The notes beneath the pieces were generated by a model. It searched no databases and was not told the origin of the DNA. It saw only the letters and a list, made by a program, of their open reading frames with translations. From Actinospineispora spinosispora DSM 44797 (GTDB lineage: Bacteria > Actinomycetota > Actinomycetes > Mycobacteriales > Pseudonocardiaceae), in NCBI RefSeq assembly GCF_000429025.1, contig NZ_AUBB01000025.1, positions 62,001 to 126,000 of the forward strand: 64,000 nucleotides of DNA. The letters are read 5' to 3'. The position numbers and the translations under genes are program-made. Shown piece by piece: positions 42,923 through 55,435 of the stretch. The number at the start of each line of letters is the position of its first letter. Positions within the stretch are counted from its first letter, which is position 1.

Positions 42923-43972
42923 ATGAGCACCTCGCAGCCCGAAAGACGCCGTGAAGCACCGGACCGCAACCTGGCCATGGAGCTCGTCCGGGTCACCGAG
43001 GCGGCGGCGATGGCGGCCGGCCGCTGGGTCGGCCGCGGCGACAAGAACGGCGGAGACCAGGCAGCGGTCGACGCGATGCGCAAACTCATCGGCGGTGTGT
43101 CGATGAGCGGCATCGTCGTGATCGGGGAGGGCGAGAAGGACGAGGCCCCGATGCTGTTCAACGGGGAGCTCGTCGGCAACGGCGACGGCCCCGAGTGCGA
43201 TGTGGCGGTCGACCCGATCGACGGCACCACGCTGATGAGCAAGGGCATGCCGAACGCGCTCGCGGTGCTCGCGCTGGCCGAGCGCGGCGCGATGTTCGAC
43301 CCGTCCGCCGTGTTCTACATGGAGAAGCTCGCCGTCGGCCCGGAGGCGGCCGACGCGATCGACATCACCGCGCCGATCTCGGAGAACGTCCGCAGGGTCG
43401 CCAAGGCCCGCTCGATCGACGTCGCCGACGTGACGGTGTGCATCCTCGACCGGCCCCGGCACGACGAGCTGGTGCACACGGTCCGCGAGACGGGCGCCCG
43501 CATCCACTTCATCTCCGACGGCGACGTCGCGGGCGCGATCGCCGCGGCCCGCCCCGGCACCGGTGTGGACATGCTTCTGGGCATCGGCGGCACCCCGGAG
43601 GGCATCATCGCGGCCGCCGCACTCAAGTGCATGGGCGGTGCGATCCAGGCGCGGCTGTGGCCGCACGACGACGCCGAGCGTGAGCGCGCGATCGCGGCCG
43701 GACACGATCTCGACCGGGTGCTGCAGACCGATGACCTGGTCGCGGGTGACAACGTGTTCTTCTGCGCGACCGGCGTCACCGACGGCGACCTGCTGCGCGG
43801 TGTGCACTACACCCCGGGCGGCTGCACCACACAGTCCATCGTGATGCGGTCCAAGTCGGGCACCGTGCGCATGATCGACGGCTATCACAAGCTGACGAAG
43901 CTGCGCGAGTACTCCTCGGTCGACTACGACATCGACGAGAGCACGGAGCCCTCGCCCCGCCTGCTGCCTTAA
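42923..43972 (+). CDS. glpX: Class II fructose-1,6-bisphosphatase
   Basis: The 349-residue enzyme has the metal-binding motifs [12 protein letters not shown] and DPIDGTTLM, and [16 protein letters not shown]. It is the sole gluconeogenic FBPase type in most actinobacteria. ATG 42923 ([10 protein letters not shown]) begins the conserved part; the frame opens 72 bp earlier without a site. Confidence 0.95.
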   Translation: MSTSQPERRREAPDRNLAMELVRVTEAAAMAAGRWVGRGDKNGGDQAAVDAMRKLIGGVSMSGIVVIGEGEKDEAPMLFNGELVGNGDGPECDVAVDPIDGTTLMSKGMPNALAVLALAERGAMFDPSAVFYMEKLAVGPEAADAIDITAPISENVRRVAKARSIDVADVTVCILDRPRHDELVHTVRETGARIHFISDGDVAGAIAAARPGTGVDMLLGIGGTPEGIIAAAALKCMGGAIQARLWPHDDAERERAIAAGHDLDRVLQTDDLVAGDNVFFCATGVTDGDLLRGVHYTPGGCTTQSIVMRSKSGTVRMIDGYHKLTKLREYSSVDYDIDESTEPSPRLLP

Positions 43973-44102
43973 CCAGACCTTAAAGTCCACTCGATCGTGT
44001 CGCGCTCAGCCGATCGCGCATCCGGATCGGGCCCCACGCGTCTATTCAGATAGGCGGCAGGTGCCAGATCCGGTGCGCCGGCTACGCGGTCGAGGGACAT
44101 AG

Positions 44103-44741
44103 ATGATCAACAGAACTGCCGTGACGGTGCTGGTGTTCCTGGTGTGGGCATCGGCCACGATCACGGGTGCCGTTCTGCAGTCCGACCAGAACTTCGAGAC
44201 CAGGATCAACGGGGAGCTGGCCGCCAGCCGCTCCGATCTGGACGACGGACCGCCGTTGCCCGCCTCGCCGCCCACCTCACCGCCGGCGATCCCCGGGGTC
44301 CCGACCGTCACCCCGAACCCGCTGATCATCGCCCCGCCGCCGCCTCCCCCTCCGCCCCCGCTGCCACCACCGCCGGTTCCGGTGCGCGGCACACCGTGCC
44401 TGAGCAACGTCAGCGCGTGCGTCAAGCTGTCCACCAAGCAGGCCTGGCTGATCAACAAGGGCAAGGTCGTCCTCGGCCCGGTGTCGATCACCAGCGGAAA
44501 GAAGGGTGAACCGACGCCGACCGGCATGCACCGCGTGCTGTGGAAGGACGCCGACCACCTGAGCAGGGAGTTCGACGACGCGCCGATGCCGTGGTCGGTG
44601 TTCTTCGCCTCGGGCGGCATCGCGTTCCACACCGGCAGCCTGCGCGCCGCGTCGAGCGGGTGCATCCACCTGTCCGACTCGGTGGCGAAGCGGTTCTTCA
44701 GCAACCTCTCGGTCGGCGACGCCGTCCAGGTGCTGCGTTGA
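44103..44741 (+). CDS. Membrane-anchored L,D-transpeptidase (YkuD domain)
   Basis: The 212-residue protein has an N-terminal membrane or signal segment (residues 7-25), a Pro-rich wall-spanning linker (about 50-96, with a run of more than ten Pro), then a YkuD domain. Catalytic residues are His176 in FHTG and Cys187 in SSGCIHL. It should form 3-3 cross-links or act on peptidoglycan stems. GAGGGAC precedes ATG 44103. Confidence 0.9.
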   Translation: MINRTAVTVLVFLVWASATITGAVLQSDQNFETRINGELAASRSDLDDGPPLPASPPTSPPAIPGVPTVTPNPLIIAPPPPPPPPPLPPPPVPVRGTPCLSNVSACVKLSTKQAWLINKGKVVLGPVSITSGKKGEPTPTGMHRVLWKDADHLSREFDDAPMPWSVFFASGGIAFHTGSLRAASSGCIHLSDSVAKRFFSNLSVGDAVQVLR

Positions 44742-44802
44742 CCTGATCAAGGGTGACCGACTCCACCCGGACGGGGAACCGGATTGACGCCAGACTGGGC
44801 TC

Positions 44803-46203
44803 ATGAGTGAGTTCCGGGTTGAACACGACACGATGGGCGAGGTCCAGGTCCCGATCGACGCGCTCTACCGCGCGCAGACACAGCGGGCCGTGGACAACTT
44901 CCCGATCTCCGGGCGCGGTCTCGAACGCGCCCAGATTCGAGCGTTAGGGCTGGTCAAAGGTGCCTGCGCGCGGGTGAACGAGCGCGGCGGCGCGCTGGAC
45001 CACGACCGGGCGCGGGCCATCGCGGCGGCGGCGGACGAGGTCGCGGACGGCCAGCACGACGCCCATTTCCCGGTCGACGTGTTCCAGACCGGTTCCGGCA
45101 CCTCCTCGAACATGAACGCCAACGAGGTCATCGCCACCCTCGCGCAGCGCAAGCTCGGCTCGGACACCCAGGTCCATCCGAACGACCACGTCAACGCGTC
45201 CCAGTCGTCCAACGACGTGTTCCCGACGACCATCCACCTGGCCGCGACCGAAGCGGTTGCGAAGGACGTGATCCCGGCGCTGGAGTACCTTGCGGCGACG
45301 CTGCGGCGGCGCGCGAAGGACTGGAGCGAGGTGGTCAAGGCGGGTCGTACGCACCTGATGGACGCGGTGCCGATCACCCTGGGCCAGGAGGCCGGCGGCT
45401 GGGCGACGCAGGTCGAGCACAGCGCGGCGCGGCTGACGGACTGTCTGCCCCGGCTCGCGGAGCTTCCGATCGGCGGGACCGCGGTGGGCACCGGGCTGAA
45501 CGCACCGGCCGGGTTCGGCGGCGAGGTGGTGGCCGAGCTGCGTGCCGCGACCGGGCTCGACGTACTGAGTGAGGCGGCCGACCACATCGCGGCGCAGGCG
45601 TCGAGGGACGGCCTGGTCGAGGCGTCCGGCGCACTGCGCGCGGCGGCGGTGTCGCTGTTCAAGGTGGCCAACGACCTGCGGTGGCTCAGCTCCGGTCCGC
45701 GCACCGGTCTCGCCGAGATCCATCTTCCGGACCTGCAGCCGGGCAGCTCGATCATGCCGGGCAAGGTCAACCCGGTGATCTGCGAGGCCACGATGATGGT
45801 CGCGGCACAGGTCATCGGCAACGACGCGACCGTCGGGTTCTCCGGCGCGCAGGGCAACTTCGAGCTGAACGTGATGATGCCGGTCATGGCGCGCAACGTG
45901 CTGGAGTCGGCGCGACTGCTCGCCTCGGTCGCGCCGCTGCTGGCGGACAAGGTGCTGGACGGCACCGAGCCGGACGTCGACCGCATGCGCGAGTACGCCG
46001 AGTCCTCCCCGTCGGTGGTGACGCCGCTGAACCGCTACCTCGGCTACGAGGAGGCGGCCTCGATCGCGAAGCAGTCCCTGAAGGAGCGCAAGACGATCCG
46101 CGAGGTCGTCCTGGAACGGGGCCACGTCGACAACGGCAAGCTGACCGGCGACCAGCTGGACAAGGCCCTGGACGTCCTGTCCATGACCCGCCCATCCTCG
46201 TGA
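44803..46203 (+). CDS. fumC: Class II fumarate hydratase
   Basis: The 466-residue protein has the fumarase/aspartase landmarks [13 protein letters not shown], the catalytic SSxxPxKxNP loop ([11 protein letters not shown]) and [14 protein letters not shown]. It interconverts fumarate and malate in the TCA cycle. Its TGA stop (46201-46203) is in the left arm of the 123-bp repeat that follows. Confidence 0.97.
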   Translation: MSEFRVEHDTMGEVQVPIDALYRAQTQRAVDNFPISGRGLERAQIRALGLVKGACARVNERGGALDHDRARAIAAAADEVADGQHDAHFPVDVFQTGSGTSSNMNANEVIATLAQRKLGSDTQVHPNDHVNASQSSNDVFPTTIHLAATEAVAKDVIPALEYLAATLRRRAKDWSEVVKAGRTHLMDAVPITLGQEAGGWATQVEHSAARLTDCLPRLAELPIGGTAVGTGLNAPAGFGGEVVAELRAATGLDVLSEAADHIAAQASRDGLVEASGALRAAAVSLFKVANDLRWLSSGPRTGLAEIHLPDLQPGSSIMPGKVNPVICEATMMVAAQVIGNDATVGFSGAQGNFELNVMMPVMARNVLESARLLASVAPLLADKVLDGTEPDVDRMREYAESSPSVVTPLNRYLGYEEAASIAKQSLKERKTIREVVLERGHVDNGKLTGDQLDKALDVLSMTRPSS

Positions 46204-46319
46204 GTGATGAGGCCGTCTACCCCGAAGGGGCGCCGCAGGCGTAGCCGGTCTACGCACTCACGACAGCTTTATCGTCGTGAGTGCGTAGACCGGCTATAGG
46301 CGGCCTCAGCACTCACGAG
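46197..46319. repeat. 123-bp nested palindrome (three-way junction), copy 1
   Basis: Outer arms 46197-46215 and 46301-46319 pair with one mismatch. Inside are a small hairpin CCCCGAAGGGG (46220-46230) and a long perfect stem 46242-46264/46274-46296 whose tip holds CACTCACGAC/GTCGTGAGTG. The fumC stop lies in the left arm. Copies of the same size are at 49475, 60088 and 60311. Confidence 0.9.
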
Positions 46320-46383
46320 GGGTCCGAGGCCCGGACGACTGCACTCACGAGGTTTTGTCAGGGGCACGTGGGAAGCTGCGCAC

Positions 46384-49456
<3,073 letters not shown>

Positions 49457-49474
49457 GTGCTGAGGGCTCTACTA

Positions 49475-49597
49475 CCCGTGAGTGGCAAGTGGTCCTACAG
49501 CAACCCTGGGCACTCACGACGAAAAAGCTGTCGTGAGTGCCCAGGGTTGCTACGCCTTCGGCGCCCCTTCGGGGTAGGACCACTTGCCACTCACGGG
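49475..49597. repeat. 123-bp nested palindrome, copy 2
   Basis: Outer arms 49475-49497 and 49575-49597 (CCCGTGAGTGGCAAGTGG...) pair perfectly. The inner stem is about 49499-49520/49530-49551 with loop GAAAAAGCT, then a small GCCCCTTCGGGGT hairpin. The order of long stem and small hairpin is reversed relative to copy 1. It separates convergent guaB1 and the PIN-PhoH gene. Confidence 0.9.
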
Positions 49598-49600
49598 GGG

Positions 49601-51076
49601 CTAGGCGATGTCTCCTTCCAGCATTTCCGTGACCAGGGCGGCGATCGCGGAACGTTCGGAACGCGCCAGGGTCACGTGCGCGAACAGCGGGTGGCCCTTC
49701 AGCTTCTCGATCACCGCCGCGACGCCATCGTGCCGGCCGACCCGCAGGTTGTCCCGCTGCGCGACGTCGTGGGTGAGCACGACACGCGACCCGGTTCCGA
49801 GCCGGGACAGCACGGTCAGCAGCACGTTGCGTTCCAGGGACTGTGCCTCGTCCACGATCACGAACGCGTCGTGCAGCGACCGCCCACGGATGTGGGTCAG
49901 CGGCAGCACCTCGAGCATGCCGCGCGCCAGTACCTCCTCCACCACTTCGGAGCTGACCAGCGCGCCCAGCGTGTCGAACACGGCCTGCGCCCAGGGCGCC
50001 ATCTTCTCGCTCTCGCTACCCGGCAGGTAGCCGAGCTCCTGGCCGCCGACCGCGTACACCGGGCGGAACACCACGACCTTGCGGTGCTGCTGCCGTTCCA
50101 GTACCGCCTCGAGCCCGGCGCACAGCGCGAGCGCCGACTTGCCGGTACCGGCGCGCCCGCCGAGCGACACGATGCCGATGTCCGGGTCCAGCAGCAGGTC
50201 GAGTGCGATGCGCTGCTCGGCGGAGCGGCCGTGCAGCCCGAACGCCTCCCGATCGCCGCGAACCAGCCGGACCCGCTTGTCCGGTCCGACCCGCCCGAGA
50301 GCCGCGCTGCCCGATCCGACGAGCTTCAGCCCGGTGTGGCAGGGCAGCTCACGCACCCATTCCAGCTCGGTGCCCTCCAGCTCGACAGAACCGTCCCGGA
50401 ACAGTGCATCCACGATCTCCGTCGACGCCACCTCGACGTCCGCGAGCCCCGTCCAGCCCGACGGCACGACGTCCTGGCCCCGGTACTCGTCCGCGACCAA
50501 CCCGACCGCCGCCGCCTTGACCCTCAGCGGCATGTCCTTGGTGACCAGCACAACGCCCGAATCGGCGGGACCCGCGCCCTCGGGCACCAGCTCCGCCGCG
50601 AGGTTCAACGCACAGGCCAGGATCCGGCTGTCGTTGCTGTCGGTGCGGAAACCGGACGGCAGGACCTCCGGATCGGTGTGGTTGAGCTCGACGCGGACCG
50701 TGCCACCGCTCTCACCGATCGGCACCGGGGTGTCGAGACGGCCGTAGCGGATCCGCAGGTCGTCGAGCAGCCGCAGGGCCTCCCTGGCGAACCAGCCCAG
50801 CTCCGGGTGGTGGCGTTTGCCCTCCAGCTCGGAGATGACCACCAGTGGAAGCACCACGTGGTGCTCGTCGAACCGGGTGATCGCCCAGGGGTCGGACAGC
50901 AGCACCGAGGTGTCGAGAACAAAGCTGTGCGGCGCCGCTGTTTCGGCCTTACTGGTCGGAATGGGTGCCACGATCTGGCCGTCGTTCTGGCGGCCGGTCG
51001 GGCTGACACCGGCCCCGGTTGCACCGCTGGTGGCGGCGGTCGGGGTGGAACTCGAGGCGGGACGTCGTGCGATCAC
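49601..51076 (-). CDS. PIN-domain plus PhoH ATPase (PhoH2-type RNase/helicase)
   Basis: The 491-residue protein has an N-terminal PIN domain ([14 protein letters not shown] at about 52-65, with later acidic residues NDSRILACA) and a PhoH ATPase domain. The ATPase has Walker [10 protein letters not shown] at 306-314 and Walker B FVIVDEAQ at about 404-411. In mycobacteria this fusion unwinds and cuts RNA. GTG 51076 follows GAGGGAGAAG. It is expressed away from the secreted-protein genes. Confidence 0.93.
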   Translation of the reverse strand: MIARRPASSSTPTAATSGATGAGVSPTGRQNDGQIVAPIPTSKAETAAPHSFVLDTSVLLSDPWAITRFDEHHVVLPLVVISELEGKRHHPELGWFAREALRLLDDLRIRYGRLDTPVPIGESGGTVRVELNHTDPEVLPSGFRTDSNDSRILACALNLAAELVPEGAGPADSGVVLVTKDMPLRVKAAAVGLVADEYRGQDVVPSGWTGLADVEVASTEIVDALFRDGSVELEGTELEWVRELPCHTGLKLVGSGSAALGRVGPDKRVRLVRGDREAFGLHGRSAEQRIALDLLLDPDIGIVSLGGRAGTGKSALALCAGLEAVLERQQHRKVVVFRPVYAVGGQELGYLPGSESEKMAPWAQAVFDTLGALVSSEVVEEVLARGMLEVLPLTHIRGRSLHDAFVIVDEAQSLERNVLLTVLSRLGTGSRVVLTHDVAQRDNLRVGRHDGVAAVIEKLKGHPLFAHVTLARSERSAIAALVTEMLEGDIA

Positions 51077-51394
51077 GGCTTCTCCCTCGCGGGCGCGGCA
51101 CCGCACCCGCAGTGGTGGCGGCCGGTGCGGCCCTGATCGGACGTGACGTCGGACGCCGGAGCGCCCTTCCTCACGGCCACGAGGGCCGGCTGCCGGCCCC
51201 CCCGTGCTCGTGACAGCCACGTTCAGGGCCTCCCGGGCGGGACGCATCCGATACGACCCGCTAGAAGGCACGCTACCTGCGCCCGGCGGGGTGTGGTCAA
51301 CATTCTTAAAGCCTTTTTAGCGATCAGAGGACCGTGAATACCGGGTCGGGCTACCGTTCGTCGCTCTCCGTCAGCCGTACGACGTATTGATGAT
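51077..51394. other. 318-bp non-coding spacer upstream of the PIN-PhoH gene
   Basis: No supported gene is seen. The segment near 51300 is AT-rich (ATTCTTAAAGCCTTTTTAGC) and is the likely promoter area of the minus-strand PhoH gene or the end of the DUF885 transcript. No clear palindrome of the intergenic families is present. Confidence 0.5.
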
Positions 51395-52654
51395 CTATGG
51401 ATCCCCCGCAACGTTCACCGCGAGTTCATCGGTCCCCGAACGGCCCACCGTCAGTTCCCGACGAAGCCCGGACGGTGTCCACTGCTCGTCCGTCAGCCGG
51501 AGGAATCGCGCGGCCGCCGGGCTCCCGAGCGGTCTCGCATCGAGCCAGGCGCTGGTCAGCCGGTAGCCCTCCACGTAGGCGGTCGTGTAGCGGCGCCACA
51601 GCGGATGCTGGAGGAAGCGCAGCGTCCGCCGGGCGCGCCCCTCACCGACCAGCAGCCAGCGACGCAGGTGGGCCAGTGCCTCGTCCTGACCGGAACCGTC
51701 GCGGTGCAGCAGCAGGGCGGCGTCCTGGCGGACCGGGCGCAGCGCGTCCATCGCCCGCTCCACCCGTTCGGCGAGCTCACCGTCCATGCGCACGCCCACC
51801 TGCGCGAGCACCGATTCGACCCAGCGACCCCACCCGGGCCCGGGCAGCGCACGCAGTCCCAGATCGGCGAGCCCTTCGGACACCAGGCACTGCGGTGTGT
51901 CGACCAGGTGGATGGCACGCTCGGGCGGCAGCAGCCCCTCGGTCCGGGCCAGGTCGAGGCGACACCGCTCGGTGTGGTGGCCCGGATAGGCCTCGTGCGC
52001 GACGAGCTGCGCGAGCTGGGTGCCCCGGCCGACCGCGTCCAGGTTGACCACCACGCGCGACCGGCCATGACCGAGGTGATGCGCAAACCCGCTCCACGGC
52101 CTGCCGGTGACGAACTCGTAGTACACGGCCTCGCCGTCGGGCAGCTCGGTGATCCGCCGGGTCAGCCCCCGCAGCGCGGAGGACAACGCCTGGGCGGCCG
52201 GCGCGATCAGGGCGGGCGGTATCTCTTCCCGCTTGCGGTAGACGGCCATCCTGGCCGCCAGCGGAGCGCCGGCGGCCGGCAACAACCGCTCCAGCTCGGC
52301 GTGCGCGGCCCGGTAGTGGTCCTGCTCGCCCGGTTCCACATCGTGCTCGAGGTCGAAACAGGCCCGCAGTTCCGTCCGGAAATCGGGCCGAACGCCATCC
52401 ATCCGCCGCAGGACGCACCGCAGGGCAGTCAGCTGCGCGGTGAGAAAGTCCGCCCTCGGTCCGGTCGAACCCCCGATCTCGCAGCTCAGCCGGGCCGCGT
52501 CGCGGGCGAGCGCGGCGGGGTCGGGCCGGGGTTCGGCCTCCACGCGCCTGCGTAGCGCATCCGGCCCGAGGTACGACTCGACGAGGCCGTCACGCAGCCT
52601 TCCGGCGCGCAAGCCGAGGAGTACATACTGTTGCGCGACGGCGGGCAGGTCCAC
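51395..52654 (-). CDS. DUF885-like putative metallopeptidase
   Basis: The 419-residue protein has the DUF885 hallmark HEAYPGHHTE, in which HExxxGH ligates a metal, and downstream CLVSEGLADLGLRALPG supplies a conserved Glu. No signal peptide is seen, so it is cytoplasmic. I chose GTG 52654 at the start of the conserved region; the open frame upstream to 52828 is poor coding sequence. Substrate unknown. Confidence 0.8.
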   Translation of the reverse strand: MDLPAVAQQYVLLGLRAGRLRDGLVESYLGPDALRRRVEAEPRPDPAALARDAARLSCEIGGSTGPRADFLTAQLTALRCVLRRMDGVRPDFRTELRACFDLEHDVEPGEQDHYRAAHAELERLLPAAGAPLAARMAVYRKREEIPPALIAPAAQALSSALRGLTRRITELPDGEAVYYEFVTGRPWSGFAHHLGHGRSRVVVNLDAVGRGTQLAQLVAHEAYPGHHTERCRLDLARTEGLLPPERAIHLVDTPQCLVSEGLADLGLRALPGPGWGRWVESVLAQVGVRMDGELAERVERAMDALRPVRQDAALLLHRDGSGQDEALAHLRRWLLVGEGRARRTLRFLQHPLWRRYTTAYVEGYRLTSAWLDARPLGSPAAARFLRLTDEQWTPSGLRRELTVGRSGTDELAVNVAGDP

Positions 52655-52887
52655 GAATGCCGAAGCGTACTCGCGGCCTCCGCGCAAGGGTCTCTGTTCG
52701 ACGGTGATCGACGGCTGGGGCGCACCTGAGAGACCGGTACACCGGACTAGCCCGTTCGTGTGAGAGAGAGGTGACGAAGAGTGAGCAAATCGGCGCTTAT
52801 TCCCCGAAAACCTCCTCTGAAAAGTCACCCGATCGGAGGAATAACCTCCTGAAATCCCGTCAAGTCACACGATAGTGGTACGGGGTT

Positions 52888-53003
52888 TTGAAGGTCACGG
52901 TTTGGCCAGTAGTTTCAGTCCAGTCAGCGCGGGCTCCCCAAAGAACCGCTGGCGTCGAGAAGGGGGCCGCCGCCTTGAACGGCGGCGGTAGACTCAACAG
53001 GAG
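52888..53003 (+). promoter_or_regulatory. Promoter and structured leader of secreted-protein gene A
   Basis: TTGAAG (52888) and TAGTTT (52910) are spaced 16 bp. The leader then has hairpin 1 (CAGCG ... CCGCTG with GGGCTCCCCAA, 52925-52951), hairpin 2 (CCGCCGCC/GGCGGCGG, 52967-52988) and AGGAG. Leaders B and C share hairpin 1 sequence and place, but hairpin 2 differs in sequence while keeping a stem. The rest of 52655-52887 holds nothing I can identify. Confidence 0.65.
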
Positions 53004-53012
53004 ATGAAGACT

Positions 53013-53321
53013 GTGCTGAAGAAGGCTGGAATCGTTGTGGCGGCCGCTGCTGCCGGTCTGCTCGCCGTGAGCCCGCTGGCTTTCGCCGGTGACTACGAGG
53101 GCGACTCGGGCGACCACGGCAGCTCGCACCACCACAAGAGCAAGAAGGTTGCCTGCGAGCAGGACAACAGCGTCGACAACGGCGGCGACAACCGGCAGAA
53201 GGGCCTCGTCAACGTTCAGAACACGAACGTTCAGGTTCCGATCCAGGCTTGCAACAACTCCGTTGTTGAGGGCGTCCTGGGCATCCTCGCCAAGGACCAG
53301 ACCAACAAGGACAAGCACTGA
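53013..53321 (+). CDS. Small secreted protein A of a tandem triplet
   Basis: The 102-residue product has a signal peptide (LKKAGIVVAAAAAGLLAVSP then LAFA). The mature part has a His/Lys-rich insert (HHHKSKK), two Cys, and the shared core QKGLVNVQNTNVQVPIQACN. The Asn/Val/Gln pattern recalls rodlin or chaplin-like surface proteins of actinomycetes, but homology is not certain. GTG 53013 fits the ribosome site spacing seen in all three paralogues. Confidence 0.72.
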   Translation: MLKKAGIVVAAAAAGLLAVSPLAFAGDYEGDSGDHGSSHHHKSKKVACEQDNSVDNGGDNRQKGLVNVQNTNVQVPIQACNNSVVEGVLGILAKDQTNKDKH

Positions 53322-53390
53322 TCGCATCCCCTGCGGTAGCGCCCTCCGACACCATCGGATGAGCTAAGCCGTCCAGGAGAGATCAGACCT

Positions 53391-53431
53391 CAGTCAAGGG
53401 CGGGCCCATGTGGCCCGCCCTTGACTGTTTT
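53391..53431 (+). terminator. Intrinsic terminator of gene A
   Basis: Perfect 16-bp arms CAGTCAAGGGCGGGCC (53391-53406) and complement (53412-53427), 5-nt loop, then TTTT. It is a classical Rho-independent signal, so each paralogue is its own transcript. Confidence 0.93.
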
Positions 53432-53529
53432 CATGACAAGCACCGCCAGTTACTGATTCACCCGAAAGTGGCCGTAACCTTTCCGAGATACCCCTCAGGG
53501 TCAATATTGGACAAAATCGGCCCCTGAGT

Positions 53530-53646
53530 TTGATTCTTCGGGAAGCTCGGCTATATTGGTACAAGTCAGCGAGGGCTCCCCAATCACCGCTGACAGCCAT
53601 GGGCGGTCGTACAAGCGTTACCGCCGATCTGAACAGGAGAGCTACT
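53530..53646 (+). promoter_or_regulatory. Promoter and structured leader of secreted-protein gene B
   Basis: TTGATT (53530) and TATATT (53552) are spaced 16 bp, so transcription should start close to 53564. Hairpin 1 is TCAGCG ... CGCTGA (53566-53593) around GGGCTCCCCAATCA. Hairpin 2 is GGCGGT/ACCGCC (53602-53625). AGGAGA follows, 8 nt from the GTG. Confidence 0.7.
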
Positions 53647-53910
53647 GTGCTGAAGAAGGCTGGAATCGTTGTGGCGGCCGCCGCTGCCGGTCTGCTTGCC
53701 GTGAGCCCGCTGGCGTTCGCGCACGACCACGACAGCGACGGCAACTCGCAGAAGGGCCTCGTGAACCTGCAGAACACCAACGTTCAGGTTCCGGTCCAGG
53801 CGTGCAACAACTCGGTCCTCGAGGGCGTCGTCGGCATCCTGGCCAAGGGCCAGGAGAACAAGGACAGCCACAAGGGCAAGTGCAAGCAGGACAACTCGGC
53901 CGACAACTGA
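53647..53910 (+). CDS. Small secreted protein B of a tandem triplet
   Basis: The 87-residue product has a signal peptide almost identical to that of A, then HDHDSDGNSQKGLVNLQNTN and a C-terminal Lys/Gly/Cys tail (KGKCKQDNSADN). Two cysteines may form one disulfide. It is preceded by its own promoter and followed by its own terminator. Function in the envelope or aerial surface is inferred only from secretion. Confidence 0.72.
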   Translation: MLKKAGIVVAAAAAGLLAVSPLAFAHDHDSDGNSQKGLVNLQNTNVQVPVQACNNSVLEGVVGILAKGQENKDSHKGKCKQDNSADN

Positions 53911-53942
53911 GCTTGATCCATTCGAGCTAGTCGTACTGCCTG

Positions 53943-53977
53943 AAAAGGGCGTCAGACCTTCGGTCTGGCGCCCTTTT
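53943..53977 (+). terminator. Intrinsic terminator of gene B
   Basis: AAAAGGGCGTCAGACC and GGTCTGGCGCCCTTTT pair around TTC, with a T-run at the end. The same GCCAGACC stem and TCGGTCTGG appear after gene C, so the two units were duplicated with their terminators. Confidence 0.92.
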
Positions 53978-54180
53978 CGCATGCCCGGGAAAGATCCCCT
54001 CGCACGCGGCCGCGGACGCAGGACGCGCGGCGAGGTTACGGAAATGCGCCGGGCGGTCGCCGGACGGTCCAGGTAATGGCCGTCACCTCGCCGTCACCTC
54101 AAAGCAACTACTGACCGACAAGATCTGCACACTGACGGCAACATGCTGGCCAACCCGCGGATCTGCCGCGGGTTATCGGC

Positions 54181-54275
54181 TATGTTTAGTTCTGCCAGCG
54201 GGGGCTCCCCAATCACCGCTGGCAACCATGGGCGGACATCGAGCGATGCCGCTGATTTTTAGAGGAGAACTAACT
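54181..54275 (+). promoter_or_regulatory. Promoter (-10) and structured leader of secreted-protein gene C
   Basis: TATGTT (54181) is a likely -10; no clear -35 is seen. Hairpin 1 is GCCAGCGG ... CCGCTGGC around GGGCTCCCCAATCA (54194-54223). Hairpin 2 pairs GCGGACAT with ATGCCGC (54234-54253 region). GAGGAG follows, 8-9 nt before GTG 54276. Confidence 0.62.
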
Positions 54276-54533
54276 GTGCTGAAGAAGGCTGGAATCGTCG
54301 TGGCGGCCTCCGCTGCTGGTCTGCTCGCCGTGGGCGGCTTCGCGTTCGCCAGCGACAAGGGCGGCAACGAGCAGCACGGCCTCGTGAACCTGCAGAACAC
54401 CAACGCTCAGGTTCCGGTCCAGGCGTGCAACAACTCCGTCGCCGAGGGCACCCTGGGCATCATTGCCAAGGACCAGGAGAACAAGGACAAGCACGACGGC
54501 AAGTGCAAGCAGAACAACGAGGCCAACAACTGA
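54276..54533 (+). CDS. Small secreted protein C of a tandem triplet
   Basis: The 85-residue product has the shared signal peptide (AGIVVAASAAGLLAVGGFAF) and core HGLVNLQNTNAQVPVQACNN. The C-terminal tail KCKQNNEANN matches B. The insert between signal and core is shortest here. All three paralogues keep the Cys in VQACNN and the ILAK/IIAK block. Confidence 0.72.
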   Translation: MLKKAGIVVAASAAGLLAVGGFAFASDKGGNEQHGLVNLQNTNAQVPVQACNNSVAEGTLGIIAKDQENKDKHDGKCKQNNEANN

Positions 54534-54584
54534 GTCTCGACTACTCATGAGCTAGCAATCCCCGATCGCTAGCCAGGTAGTGCG

Positions 54585-54616
54585 AAAGGCGCCAGACCAT
54601 CGGTCTGGCGCCTTTT
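54585..54616 (+). terminator. Intrinsic terminator of gene C
   Basis: AAAGGCGCCAGACC (54585-54598) pairs with GGTCTGGCGCCTTT around ATC, followed by further T residues. It closely resembles the terminator of gene B. Confidence 0.92.
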
Positions 54617-54667
54617 TCGTGTCTTCGCACCGGGTAGGGCACCTACCCTGAGCTGCGGAAACGTCCG

Positions 54668-55435
54668 TCAGCTACCGAAGCGGCGGTGCCGAATACCGTA
54701 ATCGCGCAATGCGCGGAGAAAATCGACCCGACGGAACTCCGGCCAGTAGGCCTCGCAGAACCAGAACTCCGAGTGCGCGGACTGCCACAGCAAGAATCCG
54801 GACAGCCGTTGTTCACCGGACGTGCGGATCACCAGGTCCGGATCAGGTTGCCCTGAGGTGTACAGGTGCTCGGCGATGTGGTCGACATCGAGCACCTCGG
54901 CGAGTTCCTCGATGGACGTCCCGCTCTCCGCATGGCTGAGCAGTAGCTTCCGAACCGCATCGGCGATCTCACGCCGGCCGCCGTACCCGACCGCGATGTT
55001 CACCTGCGTGCCGTCACGCCGTTCCGTGCGCCCGGCGGCGCTGACCAGCCGCTCCCGCACGTCACCGGGCAGCAGGTCGAGCGCGCCGACCACTCGCACC
55101 CGCCACGGTCGCTCCGGCGCGGACAGCTCGTCGACCACGTCGACGATGATGTTCAACAGTGGCCGCAGCTCGTTGTCCGGGCGGGTCAGGTTGTCCGTCG
55201 ACAGCAGCCACAACGTGACCACCTCGACATCGGCCTCGCCGCACCACCCGAGAAGGTCGACGATCCTCGACGCACCCGCACGGTGGCCGTCGTTGACGTC
55301 CAGAAGCCCGGCGTCACGCGCCCACCTGCGGTTACCGTCCAGGATCACACCCACGTGACGTGGGCGTTGGGCGCCCGCCAGCTGGCGGTGCAGATTACGC
55401 TCGTAGACGGAGTACAACACGTTGCGCAAGCCCAC
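54668..55435 (-). CDS. uppS: cis-Prenyl diphosphate synthase, short-chain (Z-FPP synthase-like)
   Basis: The 255-residue enzyme has the UppS signatures HVGVILDGNRRWAR (catalytic Asp), LWLLSTDNLTRP, IAVGYGGRREI, DLVIRTSGEQRLSGFLLWQSAHSEF split over the usual positions, and WPEFRRVDFLRAL. In M. tuberculosis the gene next to the TrhA-like gene (Rv1086 beside Rv1085c) makes Z,E-farnesyl diphosphate, so this is the likely product. GTG 55435 starts the conserved region. Confidence 0.9.
   Translation of the reverse strand: MGLRNVLYSVYERNLHRQLAGAQRPRHVGVILDGNRRWARDAGLLDVNDGHRAGASRIVDLLGWCGEADVEVVTLWLLSTDNLTRPDNELRPLLNIIVDVVDELSAPERPWRVRVVGALDLLPGDVRERLVSAAGRTERRDGTQVNIAVGYGGRREIADAVRKLLLSHAESGTSIEELAEVLDVDHIAEHLYTSGQPDPDLVIRTSGEQRLSGFLLWQSAHSEFWFCEAYWPEFRRVDFLRALRDYGIRHRRFGS

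Noticed and set aside
52925..54253. c-di-AMP (ydaO) or c-di-GMP riboswitch upstream of the secreted-protein genes
   Set aside because: The leaders are about 80 nt and lack the conserved cores I know for those classes.
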